Shown here piece by piece: positions 24,362 to 30,928 of a stretch of DNA of 34,030 nucleotides; the stretch's first letter is position 1, and each line of letters begins with the position of its first letter. The notes beneath the pieces are model-generated. The model saw nothing but the letters and a program-made list of their open reading frames with translations, made no database searches and was not told where the DNA came from. Source of the DNA: Granulicella sp. (GTDB lineage Bacteria; Acidobacteriota; Terriglobia; Terriglobales; Acidobacteriaceae); contig PKWK01000336.1 in assembly GCA_003133205.1 (NCBI GenBank), positions 1 through 34,030 on the forward strand. Direction: 5' to 3'. The translations under genes were made by a program, and so were the position numbers.

Positions 24362-24809
24362 GGTTGCTCCTTCTCAGTCTCTTGCAGCTCACGCTCAGGC
24401 TGCGAATTGGCCCCACGCCATATATCCACCGTGAGAGAACCCACGCGGATGTGACAGCGCTCAAGGCAGAAATGAAGTTTCCAGACAATTCCGTCAACTG
24501 CATGCGATCGACCGCATTGAGCGTGCGCGAATAATAGGGAACATCGAGGATCGCAATCGCCGTGAATATGAAGGTGGCTGCACGGGCAATTGGAAGCAGA
24601 AGAGCCAAGAACGCCGAATTGAGGGAATGAAGGAGTAGAGCCGCGATTGCGACGTCGGACACGTGAGACTCGGCAAGCACGGTGCGAAAAGAGGATTTCA
24701 AGGAGATCTCCGGTTCGTTGAAATTGTCGCAGCTTTCTTGCACAGCGAACGATATTTCGATCCGGCTAAGTCGAAAATTCCAAACAAGTCTCGAAATACG
24801 GCGTTTCAT
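24354..24809 (-). CDS. Small membrane protein, partner of the overlapping gene
   Basis: The frame is open up to a TTG at 24857, but the ATG at 24809 gives a more ordinary start and a 151-residue product. Hydrophobic segments lie near residues 53-83 (VAIAALLLHSLNSAFLALLLPI and AATFIFTAIAIL) and 118-136 (ISALSAVTSAWVLSRWIYG). The N-terminal 45 residues are polar with a basic start (MKRRISRL). No family is recognised. The start codon lies inside one of the short direct repeats at 24793-24821, so the repeat may have changed the gene's 5' end. It is divergent from the + strand membrane-protein gene at 24951. Confidence 0.6.
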   Translation of the reverse strand: MKRRISRLVWNFRLSRIEISFAVQESCDNFNEPEISLKSSFRTVLAESHVSDVAIAALLLHSLNSAFLALLLPIARAATFIFTAIAILDVPYYSRTLNAVDRMQLTELSGNFISALSAVTSAWVLSRWIYGVGPIRSLSVSCKRLRRSNHV

Positions 24810-24821
24810 GCAAGTTCGACC
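24793..24821 (+). repeat. 29-base direct repeat, left copy
   Basis: The stretch ending GCAAGTTCGACC matches 25410-25438 at 23 of 29 positions by my count, in the same orientation. Both contain AATACGGCG. The pair brackets the start of the minus-strand membrane pair and the whole + strand membrane-protein gene. Confidence 0.6.
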
Positions 24822-24845
24822 GGGCTGCCGGACGGAGCAGAAAAC

Positions 24846-24858
24846 GAACTTGCTCAAA
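24846..24858 (+). repeat. GAACTTGCTCAAA 13-base repeat, copy 2
   Basis: This is an exact copy of the 13-mer found at 23956-23968 and, inverted, at 25422-25434. It lies between the divergent membrane-protein genes. Confidence 0.6.
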
Positions 24859-24950
24859 TCCGGAACATCACGGGCAGTTCGAGGATTACAAGGTTCGAGC
24901 GACCGGCCCAGTGGTACGCTGAGGTGCAGAATCCTCTCGGAGCATTGAAG

Positions 24951-25382
24951 GTGAATGAGCTAAAGCCAAGTTTGAATAGACTGCGACTTTTTCAGTTCGC
25001 AATGATCGCCGCGATACCAATGTTTGGGTGGGTGGCGGAGATGGCCCGTCATCCCGGCAACAACAGTAGAACCTTATGGCACTGGGTTGTTGCCTTTGTT
25101 GCTCTCTACATCGCTTTCGCGGGGTCAAGGTTTCGCCGTCGAATGCTGGCCCGTGCTGCGACGTCGCTGGCGCAAGACGCTTCCGATCCGAGGGCCCTCA
25201 AGCAGTGGGAGGGAGCGCATATCGTCCCAATGGCGTTTGCCGAGAATATCGCACTGTGGGGCCTGCTTGTCCGCGTGCTTCTTGGTGGTACGTTTTGGGA
25301 AGCATCTTTGTTCTACTCGGTTAGCCTGATTCTGCTGCTGTATTGGACACCCCGGTTGCCGACTGCAACTAGCGTAGGTTGA
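24951..25382 (+). CDS. Small membrane protein, unknown
   Basis: The frame is open from 24663, but that upstream part runs antisense to the divergent membrane gene and looks non-coding. The GTG at 24951 has GGAG eight bases before it and gives a 143-residue protein. Hydrophobic segments lie near residues 12-26 (LFQFAMIAAIPMFGW), 42-56 (WVVAFVALYIAFAG), 95-110 (ENIALWGLLVRVLLGG) and 117-132 (LFYSVSLILLLYW), separated by basic loops such as RFRRRMLARAA. No family is recognised. It stands alone on the + strand, bracketed by short repeats, and may be mobile or horizontally acquired. Confidence 0.65.
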   Translation: MNELKPSLNRLRLFQFAMIAAIPMFGWVAEMARHPGNNSRTLWHWVVAFVALYIAFAGSRFRRRMLARAATSLAQDASDPRALKQWEGAHIVPMAFAENIALWGLLVRVLLGGTFWEASLFYSVSLILLLYWTPRLPTATSVG

Positions 25383-25689
25383 GGACCGCCAAAGTTGCGC
25401 GAACTTCCTTGAATACGGCGATTTGAGCAAGTTCGACCCTTCAAGTCAAACTGACCTACCCAAGTATCCGCCTCTGCGGTGCGCCCTTGACACCAGGGTG
25501 TATAATTGACCTTAGGTTGAGACAGAATCCACTGGCCTGGGCTTGTGTCTCCCCGATGCTCCAAAGAAACCATTGAGCAAGTCTCCTGTAGGTGTAGAGC
25601 GAAACCACGACCGTTATGTCCGTTTTTTCCCAATAAAAACGGTACTGCACGCCCGGTTCACGCTCGCAGTGACAGGAAGCTTGCTCTAA
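25383..25689. other. Repeat-bearing non-coding region before pectinesterase
   Basis: No gene is supported. It holds the right copy of the 29-base direct repeat (25410-25438), the inverted 13-mer at 25422-25434, TTGACA-N8-TATAAT at 25487-25506 (spacing too short for a normal promoter but shared with 29875-29893), and a hairpin CCGTTTTT-N7-AAAAACGG at 25620-25642. The region reads as an accumulation of small repeats. Confidence 0.5.
25410..25438 (+). repeat. 29-base direct repeat, right copy
   Basis: This is the partner of 24793-24821, sharing AATACGGCG and GCAAGTTCGACC. In this copy the centre reads ATTTGA, which creates the inverted copy of the GAACTTGCTCAAA 13-mer at 25422-25434. Confidence 0.6.
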
Positions 25690-25812
25690 GTCCAGCGTTT
25701 AGAATATCTTGCAAATTATCTCCTTTGTTTAGAAGATCTTGCAAAATTGATGTTCGCTAAGTGCTTTGTTTGGAAGATTATGCAGAATTGATATAGGGGG
25801 GAGGGGGGTACG
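25690..25812 (-). repeat. Poly-C plus tandem AT-rich unit element, copy 2
   Basis: Read on the minus strand, TACCCCCCTCCCCCC is followed by units starting at 25782 (CATAATCTTCCAAACAAAG, then ACTTAG), 25741 (CAAGATCTTC..AAACAAAGGAGATAA) and 25711 (CAAGATATTC...). The first two units are exactly 41 bases apart, as in copy 3. The poly-C end abuts the reading frame containing pectinesterase, so on the gene strand it reads as a G-run before an ATG at 25813. Confidence 0.8.
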
Positions 25813-25941
25813 ATGCCGCAACCAATTCCAGACTTGACTCGCCACCGAACTCGCCGCCGCTCCCACGGCCCAACCGGCCAGCGCCATGGCTCGCCAGCCC
25901 TTAAAGGCGAATACTACTGCCAGCATAGTAACCTCATCCCC

Positions 25942-27024
25942 ATGCCTCGCCTCGCCTTTGCCGCCCTGCTCCTGCTGACCGTCCCACTCTACGCCACCGA
26001 CGTCCACGTACGCGTCGACCCCAACGCCCCGCACGCCAATCCCGGCAGCGAGAACCTCACCACCTTCCCCACCATCGTCAACGCGCTCGACCACCACCCC
26101 TTCGCCACGCCCAATCCCGACGGCACACCCGGCCGCGTCTTCATCGAGATCGTCCCCGGCACCTACCACGAGCGCGTCATCGTCACGCAGAATCACAACA
26201 ACATCACCCTCATCGGCCTCGGCAAGTCTCCCAGCGAAGTCGTCATCACCAACTCGCTCAACTCCAAGACCGCCGGCGGCACCTTCTTCACGCAAACCGT
26301 CGAGATCAACGGCACCGGTTTCGAGGCCGACAACATCACCTTCGAGAACACCGCCGGCAACACCGGACAGGCCGTTGCCGTGGCCGACCGCGGCGACCGC
26401 TCCATCTTCAAGCACTGCCGCTTCCTCGGCCATCAGGACACGCTCTTCGCCGACTACGGCCGCCAATACTACGTCGACTCCTACGTCGAAGGCGGCGTCG
26501 ACTACATCTTCGGCAACGCCACCGCCGTCTTCGACCACACCGAACTCCACTCCAACGGCCCCGGCTTCATCACCGCGCAGTCGCGCACCTCGCCCGATCA
26601 AACCACCGGCTACGTCATCCTCAACAGCAAGGTCACCGCCGACCTCAACGCCCCGCCCCTGTCTTCCCCTGAGCCAGACCCCAACGCTCCCGGAGCCCGA
26701 TCCACCGCCTCCGCCCGCCGCATGATCGGCCTCGGCCGCCCCTGGCGCACCTACTCCCGTGTCATCTACATCAACACCTCGCTCCCCGCCGAGTTGAACC
26801 CCGTCGGCTGGAACAACTGGGGCCAGGTCGCCAACGAGTCCACCGCCTACTACGCCGAATCAGGATCGACCGGCCCCGGCGCCTCGCCCTCCACGCGCGT
26901 CCCCTGGTCGCACCAACTCACCCCCGCCGAAGCCAAGCAGTACCTCCCGCAAACGTTCCTCGCCGGCCCCAAATCCGGCCCCGACCACTGGGATCCCATC
27001 GCCGAAGCAGCCAAACTCCCCTGA
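25942..27024 (+). CDS. Secreted pectinesterase (carbohydrate esterase family 8)
   Basis: I start the gene at 25942 because MPRLAFAALLLLTVPLYA is a good signal peptide; the frame also has an ATG at 25813 directly behind the G-run of the repeat element, which would give a 403-residue form with an odd basic N-terminus. The 360-residue product is a right-handed beta-helix pectin methylesterase that removes methyl groups from homogalacturonan. Active-site motifs are complete: GTYHERV, GQAVAV, GHQDTLF with catalytic Asp, DYIFGNATAVF with the second Asp, and GLGRPWR with the arginine. It suits growth on plant debris. No other pectin genes are adjacent. Confidence 0.95.
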   Translation: MPRLAFAALLLLTVPLYATDVHVRVDPNAPHANPGSENLTTFPTIVNALDHHPFATPNPDGTPGRVFIEIVPGTYHERVIVTQNHNNITLIGLGKSPSEVVITNSLNSKTAGGTFFTQTVEINGTGFEADNITFENTAGNTGQAVAVADRGDRSIFKHCRFLGHQDTLFADYGRQYYVDSYVEGGVDYIFGNATAVFDHTELHSNGPGFITAQSRTSPDQTTGYVILNSKVTADLNAPPLSSPEPDPNAPGARSTASARRMIGLGRPWRTYSRVIYINTSLPAELNPVGWNNWGQVANESTAYYAESGSTGPGASPSTRVPWSHQLTPAEAKQYLPQTFLAGPKSGPDHWDPIAEAAKLP

Positions 27025-27050
27025 TCTCCTTCATGGCTATCGCCCCTTTG

Positions 27051-27080
27051 ATTTGTCATTTCCGAAGGGAATCTGCTTTT
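27051..27080 (+). repeat. Dispersed GTCATTTCCGAAGGGAAT repeat, copy 2
   Basis: It matches 7474-7502 almost base for base, including the ATCTGCTTTT end, and again lies a short distance after a stop codon (pectinesterase). Confidence 0.7.
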
Positions 27081-27228
27081 GCACTTGTGGTTTTCGACTA
27101 ACCGCTCGGAGCTCCACTCAACGCAACGAATCTTTCCCAGCGCGCCTCTTGCCTCCCACACAATCCGCATCCAACCAGCAGGCCCTGTTTTATCGCTGCG
27201 CAAATCCTGCTTCAACGGAGTGTGTTTC

Positions 27229-27366
27229 ATGCTTATCCTTCTCATCATCCTCATCCTTGTCTTCGGCTTTGGCGGTTACCGCATGGGACCCGGAATGGGC
27301 TACTACGGCGGCGGGGGCATCTCGCTCATCCTCGTCATCGTTCTCATCGTCCTGCTCCTCCGCTGA
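27229..27366 (+). CDS. Very small DUF3309-like hydrophobic protein
   Basis: The 45-residue product has an N-terminal hydrophobic segment (MLILLIILILVFGFGG), a glycine/tyrosine-rich middle (YRMGPGMGYYGGGG) and a second hydrophobic segment (ISLILVIVLIVLLLR). This layout matches the DUF3309 family of roughly 50-residue membrane peptides of unknown function. CGGAG lies eight bases before the ATG, which decides this start over an upstream in-frame ATG at 27079. It is a single-gene unit between pectinesterase and the TIGR03435 pair. Confidence 0.78.
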   Translation: MLILLIILILVFGFGGYRMGPGMGYYGGGGISLILVIVLIVLLLR

Positions 27367-27562
27367 CGCCGGTCGCGCCACAGCCGCTCACAGCTTCATC
27401 GTGAGCGGCGCAGCGGGCCTATCCTGTCCCAAAGCCTCTGCCCTGCCCCAAAAAATAATCTGAGCACTTTCCCGCCGCGAACGTCTTATCATGGACTCCC
27501 AATTGTTCCTGCCGCCTCCTGCCATATCCAGGCGCATCTTCCATGAAAAGAGTTCGCGCACG

Positions 27563-28474
27563 ATGACCGGGCATTTCGTCCTCCGACGTAGCCTCACCAG
27601 AATCGGCGCCGCACTCTTCGCCCTCGCTACGCCCGCCCTCCTCGGCCAGCCCCCCGCTCCGCCCGCCGCAGACGCATCCCCGGTCGCCCTCCTCAGCGCT
27701 CCCACCAAGCCCGTCGAGTTCGACGTCGCCGTCTTCAAACTCAACAAAGGCGGCGGAGAGATGCCGTATGTCAGAATTCCCGTCGGCGGCGACGGCTTTT
27801 CCGCGCAGAACCGACCCCTTCACGACATCATCCGCTACGCATTCGCGAAGGGTAGAGGTGGATCGTTTCGCATCTCCGGACAACCCGCCTGGGTCGACGA
27901 TGACCGCTACGACATGCAGGCCAAAATCGCCGTAGAAGATCTGCCTGAGTGGAAAAAACTCAATGGCCAAGGTCAGAAAATCGTCCTCCAGAACTTCCTC
28001 ATCGAGTACCTCAAACTCAAGTTTCACCCCGACCCGACACCTTACCCCTACTACGCCCTCGTGGTCGGCAAGAACGGCCCAAAGGTCAAGCCAACCAAAC
28101 CCGGCGATACCTTCAAAACTTCCGACGGCCACACTGTCTCCGGTAGAGCGCTCATCTTCACCGGGCCAAATGAAGTCACAGCCCAGGCCGCCCCCATCGA
28201 GCAGTTCGCCGACCTGCTCTCCGGTCACGCCGATCGCCCCGTCCTCGACAAAACCGGCCTCGACGACTTCTACAACTTCGTCGTCCAGTTCGACTCGACC
28301 CCCGATCCCCGCATGCCCGAAGGCTCCGGAACGCCATTCTTCGCCCTCCCGCCCGATGTGGCTACCCCTTCCATGTTCTCCGCAGTCAAGCAACTCGGTC
28401 TCCAACTCGTGCTCACCAAAGGTCCCATCGACGCAATCATCATCGACCACGTCGAGCGCCCGCCAGACAACTAA
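27563..28474 (+). CDS. TIGR03435-family soil-associated protein, first copy
   Basis: The product (303 residues from the ATG at 27563, or 327 from 27491) has a signal peptide at the later start (LRRSLTRIGAALFALATPALLGQ), which is why I prefer it. The mature protein fits TIGR03435: EFDVAVFKLNKG, ISGQPAWVDDDRYDMQAK, LKFHPDPTPYPYYALVVGKNGPKVK, LDKTGLDDFYNF and the end LGLQLVLTKGPIDAIIIDHVERPPDN. The family is expanded in Acidobacteria and some other soil bacteria; its function is unknown. It is exported and probably periplasmic. A related gene follows 54 bases downstream, so the two form a tandem pair. Confidence 0.9.
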   Translation: MTGHFVLRRSLTRIGAALFALATPALLGQPPAPPAADASPVALLSAPTKPVEFDVAVFKLNKGGGEMPYVRIPVGGDGFSAQNRPLHDIIRYAFAKGRGGSFRISGQPAWVDDDRYDMQAKIAVEDLPEWKKLNGQGQKIVLQNFLIEYLKLKFHPDPTPYPYYALVVGKNGPKVKPTKPGDTFKTSDGHTVSGRALIFTGPNEVTAQAAPIEQFADLLSGHADRPVLDKTGLDDFYNFVVQFDSTPDPRMPEGSGTPFFALPPDVATPSMFSAVKQLGLQLVLTKGPIDAIIIDHVERPPDN

Positions 28475-28528
28475 CCCAGCCAACAATCGCGGATAAACTA
28501 ATCCCGATAAACGCGTAGGATTCTCCGC

Positions 28529-29422
28529 ATGACCGCGTTGCACTTTGTCAGCAACCCGAGTCGCAGCAGGCCCCTATTCCTTCTAGCCGCCGCATGGATG
28601 GTTCTCGCCCTCCCACTTGCATTCGGCCAGGCCACCGCACCCACACCCTCAACTCCGCCACAGGCCGAAGACGTACCCGCCAAGCCCCTCGCTTTTGACG
28701 CAGTCTCCATCCGTCTGAACAAGTCCGTGGGCCAGGGCGGTTGGGCACAATCGACACCCGACGGATTCACAAGTGTCAACTTCCCCTTAATGGGGCAAAT
28801 AGGACCGGCCTACGGAGTGGAGCCGGACCAGGTATACGGTCTGCCCGGCTGGGCCGAGTCCAACCGATACGATATCCAGGCCAAGGTCGCAGGCGAGGAC
28901 GTTGAAGCCTATCGCAAACTCGGGCGCGAGCAAAAGCAGCTCATGTTGCGGGCCGTCTTCGAGGACCGCCTCAAGCTCAAAGTCCACCTCGGCACCAAAG
29001 AAGTCCCCATGTACCAGATGGTCATCGCCAGGAACGGTCCTAAGCTCCACGAAGCCAAACCCGGCGACACCTATCCAGACGGCCTCAAAGCCGCCGACGG
29101 AACGCCCATAGCCGGTCCGGGCTACGCCATGCGCCCCGGCCAGTTCACCAGCCAGCAAATACCTGTCTCTGCGCTCCTGAACTCTCTAAAAGCTGAGACC
29201 GGACGCACCGTCATCGACAAGACGGGACTCACGGGCAAATACGACATTACCCTCCTTTGGACGCCCGACCATGGCCGGGCCTCCGGAGATGTCCCGCCTG
29301 CCGACACCGGTCCCTCTATCTTCAGCGCTCTCGAAGAACAACTCGGCCTCAAGCTCGAACTCACGAAGGGCTCGATAAAAACGCTCACCATCGACCACAT
29401 CGACCCACCCTCAGAGAACTAG
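28529..29422 (+). CDS. TIGR03435-family soil-associated protein, second copy
   Basis: The 297-residue product has a signal peptide (hydrophobic LFLLAAAWMVLALPLAFGQ, residues 16-34) and the same family landmarks as the upstream gene: AFDAVSIRLNKS, LPGWAESNRYDIQAK, LKLKVHLGTKEVPMYQMVIARNGPKL, IDKTGLTGKYDITLLWTPD and LGLKLELTKGSIKTLTIDHIDPPSEN. The two proteins are clearly homologous but well diverged. TAGGAT lies seven bases before the ATG and there is no ribosome-binding site, so initiation may be leaderless. The role is unknown. Confidence 0.92.
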   Translation: MTALHFVSNPSRSRPLFLLAAAWMVLALPLAFGQATAPTPSTPPQAEDVPAKPLAFDAVSIRLNKSVGQGGWAQSTPDGFTSVNFPLMGQIGPAYGVEPDQVYGLPGWAESNRYDIQAKVAGEDVEAYRKLGREQKQLMLRAVFEDRLKLKVHLGTKEVPMYQMVIARNGPKLHEAKPGDTYPDGLKAADGTPIAGPGYAMRPGQFTSQQIPVSALLNSLKAETGRTVIDKTGLTGKYDITLLWTPDHGRASGDVPPADTGPSIFSALEEQLGLKLELTKGSIKTLTIDHIDPPSEN

Positions 29423-29433
29423 CCGCGTTCCAC

Positions 29434-29729
29434 ATGGAGAAAACTGTCGCCGTGTCGACAAACCGATTTCTTCTCAAAATGAATCACCATCGGAAACGGC
29501 TGCTTCTTGCGCTTGGATCCATGGCCATCGCTACATCAACTTCTGCGCTACTGTGTCTGCCGGCACTTTCCGCACGCGCGCCAGCGCCTCCTCAGCCACA
29601 GTTCCTGCGTCCGCACCCGCCGCTTTCTATATCGGTCAGACCCTCGACGCCACAGGCAAACTCGACCACTCTACCCATACACTGACCGCCGCCCGAATCG
29701 CATCGACGCAGGGCAACGCCCGCCAGTAG
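29434..29729 (+). pseudogene. Possible frameshifted remnant of a small exported protein
   Basis: One frame from 29434 (or 29479) encodes a plausible signal peptide (MNHHRKRLLLALGSMAIATS...ALSARA) and stops at 29685. The neighbouring frame, ending in TAG at 29727-29729, encodes a more protein-like stretch (FYIGQTLDATGKLDH...LTAARIASTQG). A frameshift near 29550-29600 would join them into a short exported protein of about 95 residues. I recognise no family. It may equally be non-coding DNA. Confidence 0.3.
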
Positions 29730-29770
29730 CCACCCCGAAAAACTAGCCGCGCCAATAATACCTATTGAAC

Positions 29771-29805
29771 TGTCATTCTGAGCGAAGCGAAGAACCCCCG
29801 TATTT
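29771..29805 (+). repeat. Dispersed GTCATTCTGA-type repeat, copy 2
   Basis: GTCATTCTGAGCGAAGCGAA followed by GAACCCCCGTATTT matches the ends of the repeat at 19541-19589, but with a shorter middle. It lies in the gene-poor stretch after the TIGR03435 pair. Confidence 0.7.
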
Positions 29806-29874
29806 CGCCCGGAGCGCCACAAGCTTTATGTGGCTACTCGCCGCCTTGGAGAGCCCGAGATTCAGCTGAAATGC

Positions 29875-29940
29875 TTGACACGCCTTGTATAATTAAGAGA
29901 GTGGATTTTGCAGGGGTGGACCTGCAATTCTCGCTCCGGG
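29875..29940 (+). other. TTGACA-N7-TATAAT motif followed by a hairpin
   Basis: TTGACA (29875-29880) and TATAAT (29888-29893) are only seven bases apart, too close for a normal sigma-70 promoter. About 15 bases later TTGCAGG-GGTGGA-CCTGCAA (29908-29927) makes a perfect seven-base stem, extended by GAGA/TCTC. A similar TTGACA-N8-TATAAT is at 25487-25506. It could be the start of a small RNA or leader for the gene at 30068, or a repeat remnant. Confidence 0.35.
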
Positions 29941-29996
29941 TGGGGGCCCCAATATCATGCAAGATTACGAATCAGCATGCAGAGTCATCGGAACCA

Positions 29997-30012
29997 ATTG
30001 GTATATACCAAT
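29997..30012. promoter_or_regulatory. GntR-type operator-like palindrome, site 1
   Basis: ATTGGTATATACCAAT is a perfect 16-base palindrome containing GTATATAC, which fits the GT-N-TA-N-AC pattern of GntR/HutC-class operators. A second site with the same core is centred 43 bases downstream, about four helical turns. Confidence 0.5.
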
Positions 30013-30014
30013 CT

Positions 30015-30067
30015 GTAAGCCATTTGTTTTGAGCAAATATTCGGTATATACCGGGGGAGGGGGTACC
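30015..30067 (-). repeat. Poly-C element, copy 4 (divergent)
   Basis: Read on the minus strand, GGTACCCCCTCCCCC and a TATATACC stretch are followed by AATATTTGCTCAAAACAAA and TGGCTTAC, a looser version of the first unit of the other copies. The later units are not recognisable. On the gene strand the G-run ends four bases before the ATG of the ATP-PP-loop gene and supplies a GGAGG-like ribosome-binding site. Confidence 0.6.
30042..30053. promoter_or_regulatory. GntR-type operator-like palindrome, site 2
   Basis: CGGTATATACCG is a perfect 12-base palindrome with the same GGTATATACC core as site 1. It lies 14 bases before the ATG of the ATP-PP-loop gene, partly inside the poly-C element. Confidence 0.5.
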
Positions 30068-30928
30068 ATGCAAATGAAGATGGAAGATACTGCGCCGCAG
30101 CCCGCCCCGAAGCGTATTTTGCTAAGTTGGAGCGGAGGCAAAGATAGCGCTTGGGCGCTCCATCTTCTGCGTCAGCAGCCCCAGTACGAGGTCGTCGCCC
30201 TCCTCACCACCATCAACGAGAAATTCCGCCGCGTCGCCATCCACGGCTTCCGCGAAGAACTCCTCGACCAGCAAGCCGAATCGATCGGATTACCCCTCTG
30301 GAAGGTCGACCTGCCCTTCCCCTGCTCGAACGCCGACTACGAATCGCGCATGGCCCAAGTCTGCGCCCGCGCCGTCGCCGAGGGCCTCCACGGCATCGCC
30401 TTCGGCGACCTCTTCCTCGAGGACATCCGCGCCTATCGCATCGAGAAACTCGCCGGCACCGGCCTCGAACCCATCTTCCCCGTCTGGACGCCCGACCTCG
30501 GCATCTCTACCGCAGACCTCGCCCGCCAGATGATCGCCGCAGGCCTCCGCGCGCATCTCACCTGCATTGACCCGCGCCACCTCAGCCCGTCCTTTGCCGG
30601 CCGCACCTTCGACGCCCAACTCCTCGCCGACCTGCCCGCCGGCGTCGATCCCTGCGGCGAACGAGGCGAGTTCCACACCTTCGCCTTCGCCGGCCCAATC
30701 TTCTCGCGTACCGTTTCCGTACTTCCCGCCGAGACCGTGGAGCGCGACAATTTCATCTATGCCGATCTCCTCCCCACCCTTGGATCTGAACCGCCCAGAC
30801 CGACCCCACCCGAAGCATCGCATCCCCAGGCTGCGGCTCTGGATGCAAGCCTGCCTGCTGCTCGTAGCGGCCTCCACCGCCTCCGCCCAGATGATGGCCA
30901 AACCGGGCCATATCGGATCGGGCCTTAG
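30068..30928 (+). CDS. ATP-PP-loop (DUF71) protein, diphthine-ammonia-ligase-like
   Basis: The 286-residue product has a PP-loop ATP-binding motif SGGKDS (residues 22-27) in LLSWSGGKDSAWALHLL. Family features follow: RRVAIHGFREELLDQQAESIGLPL, GIAFGDLFLEDIRAYR, and DPCGERGEFHTFAFAGP. These belong to the DUF71/Dph6 group of adenylating amidoligases; bacteria lack diphthamide, so the bacterial substrate is unknown. The start at 30068 follows GGGGGAGGGGG, a strong ribosome-binding site supplied by a repeat element; the longer frame from 29957 runs through operators and repeats. The last 45 or so residues after FIYADLLP look like an extension caused by a missing stop, and overlap the next gene by 170 bases in another frame. 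Two GTATATAC palindromes upstream suggest repression by a GntR-type regulator. Confidence 0.85.
   Translation: MQMKMEDTAPQPAPKRILLSWSGGKDSAWALHLLRQQPQYEVVALLTTINEKFRRVAIHGFREELLDQQAESIGLPLWKVDLPFPCSNADYESRMAQVCARAVAEGLHGIAFGDLFLEDIRAYRIEKLAGTGLEPIFPVWTPDLGISTADLARQMIAAGLRAHLTCIDPRHLSPSFAGRTFDAQLLADLPAGVDPCGERGEFHTFAFAGPIFSRTVSVLPAETVERDNFIYADLLPTLGSEPPRPTPPEASHPQAAALDASLPAARSGLHRLRPDDGQTGPYRIGP

Noticed and set aside
25487..25506. Sigma-70 promoter TTGACA ... TATAAT
   Set aside because: The spacer is eight bases instead of about 17, so it cannot work as a standard promoter; kept as a motif only.
25813..25941. Upstream start of the pectinesterase frame
   Set aside because: The extra 43 residues are basic and unlike any export signal, while 25942 begins a good signal peptide. 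I keep it only as an alternative because of the G-run before it.
29957..30067. Upstream extension of the ATP-PP-loop gene
   Set aside because: The extension would translate the operator palindromes and the repeat element; the ATG at 30068 has a strong ribosome-binding site.
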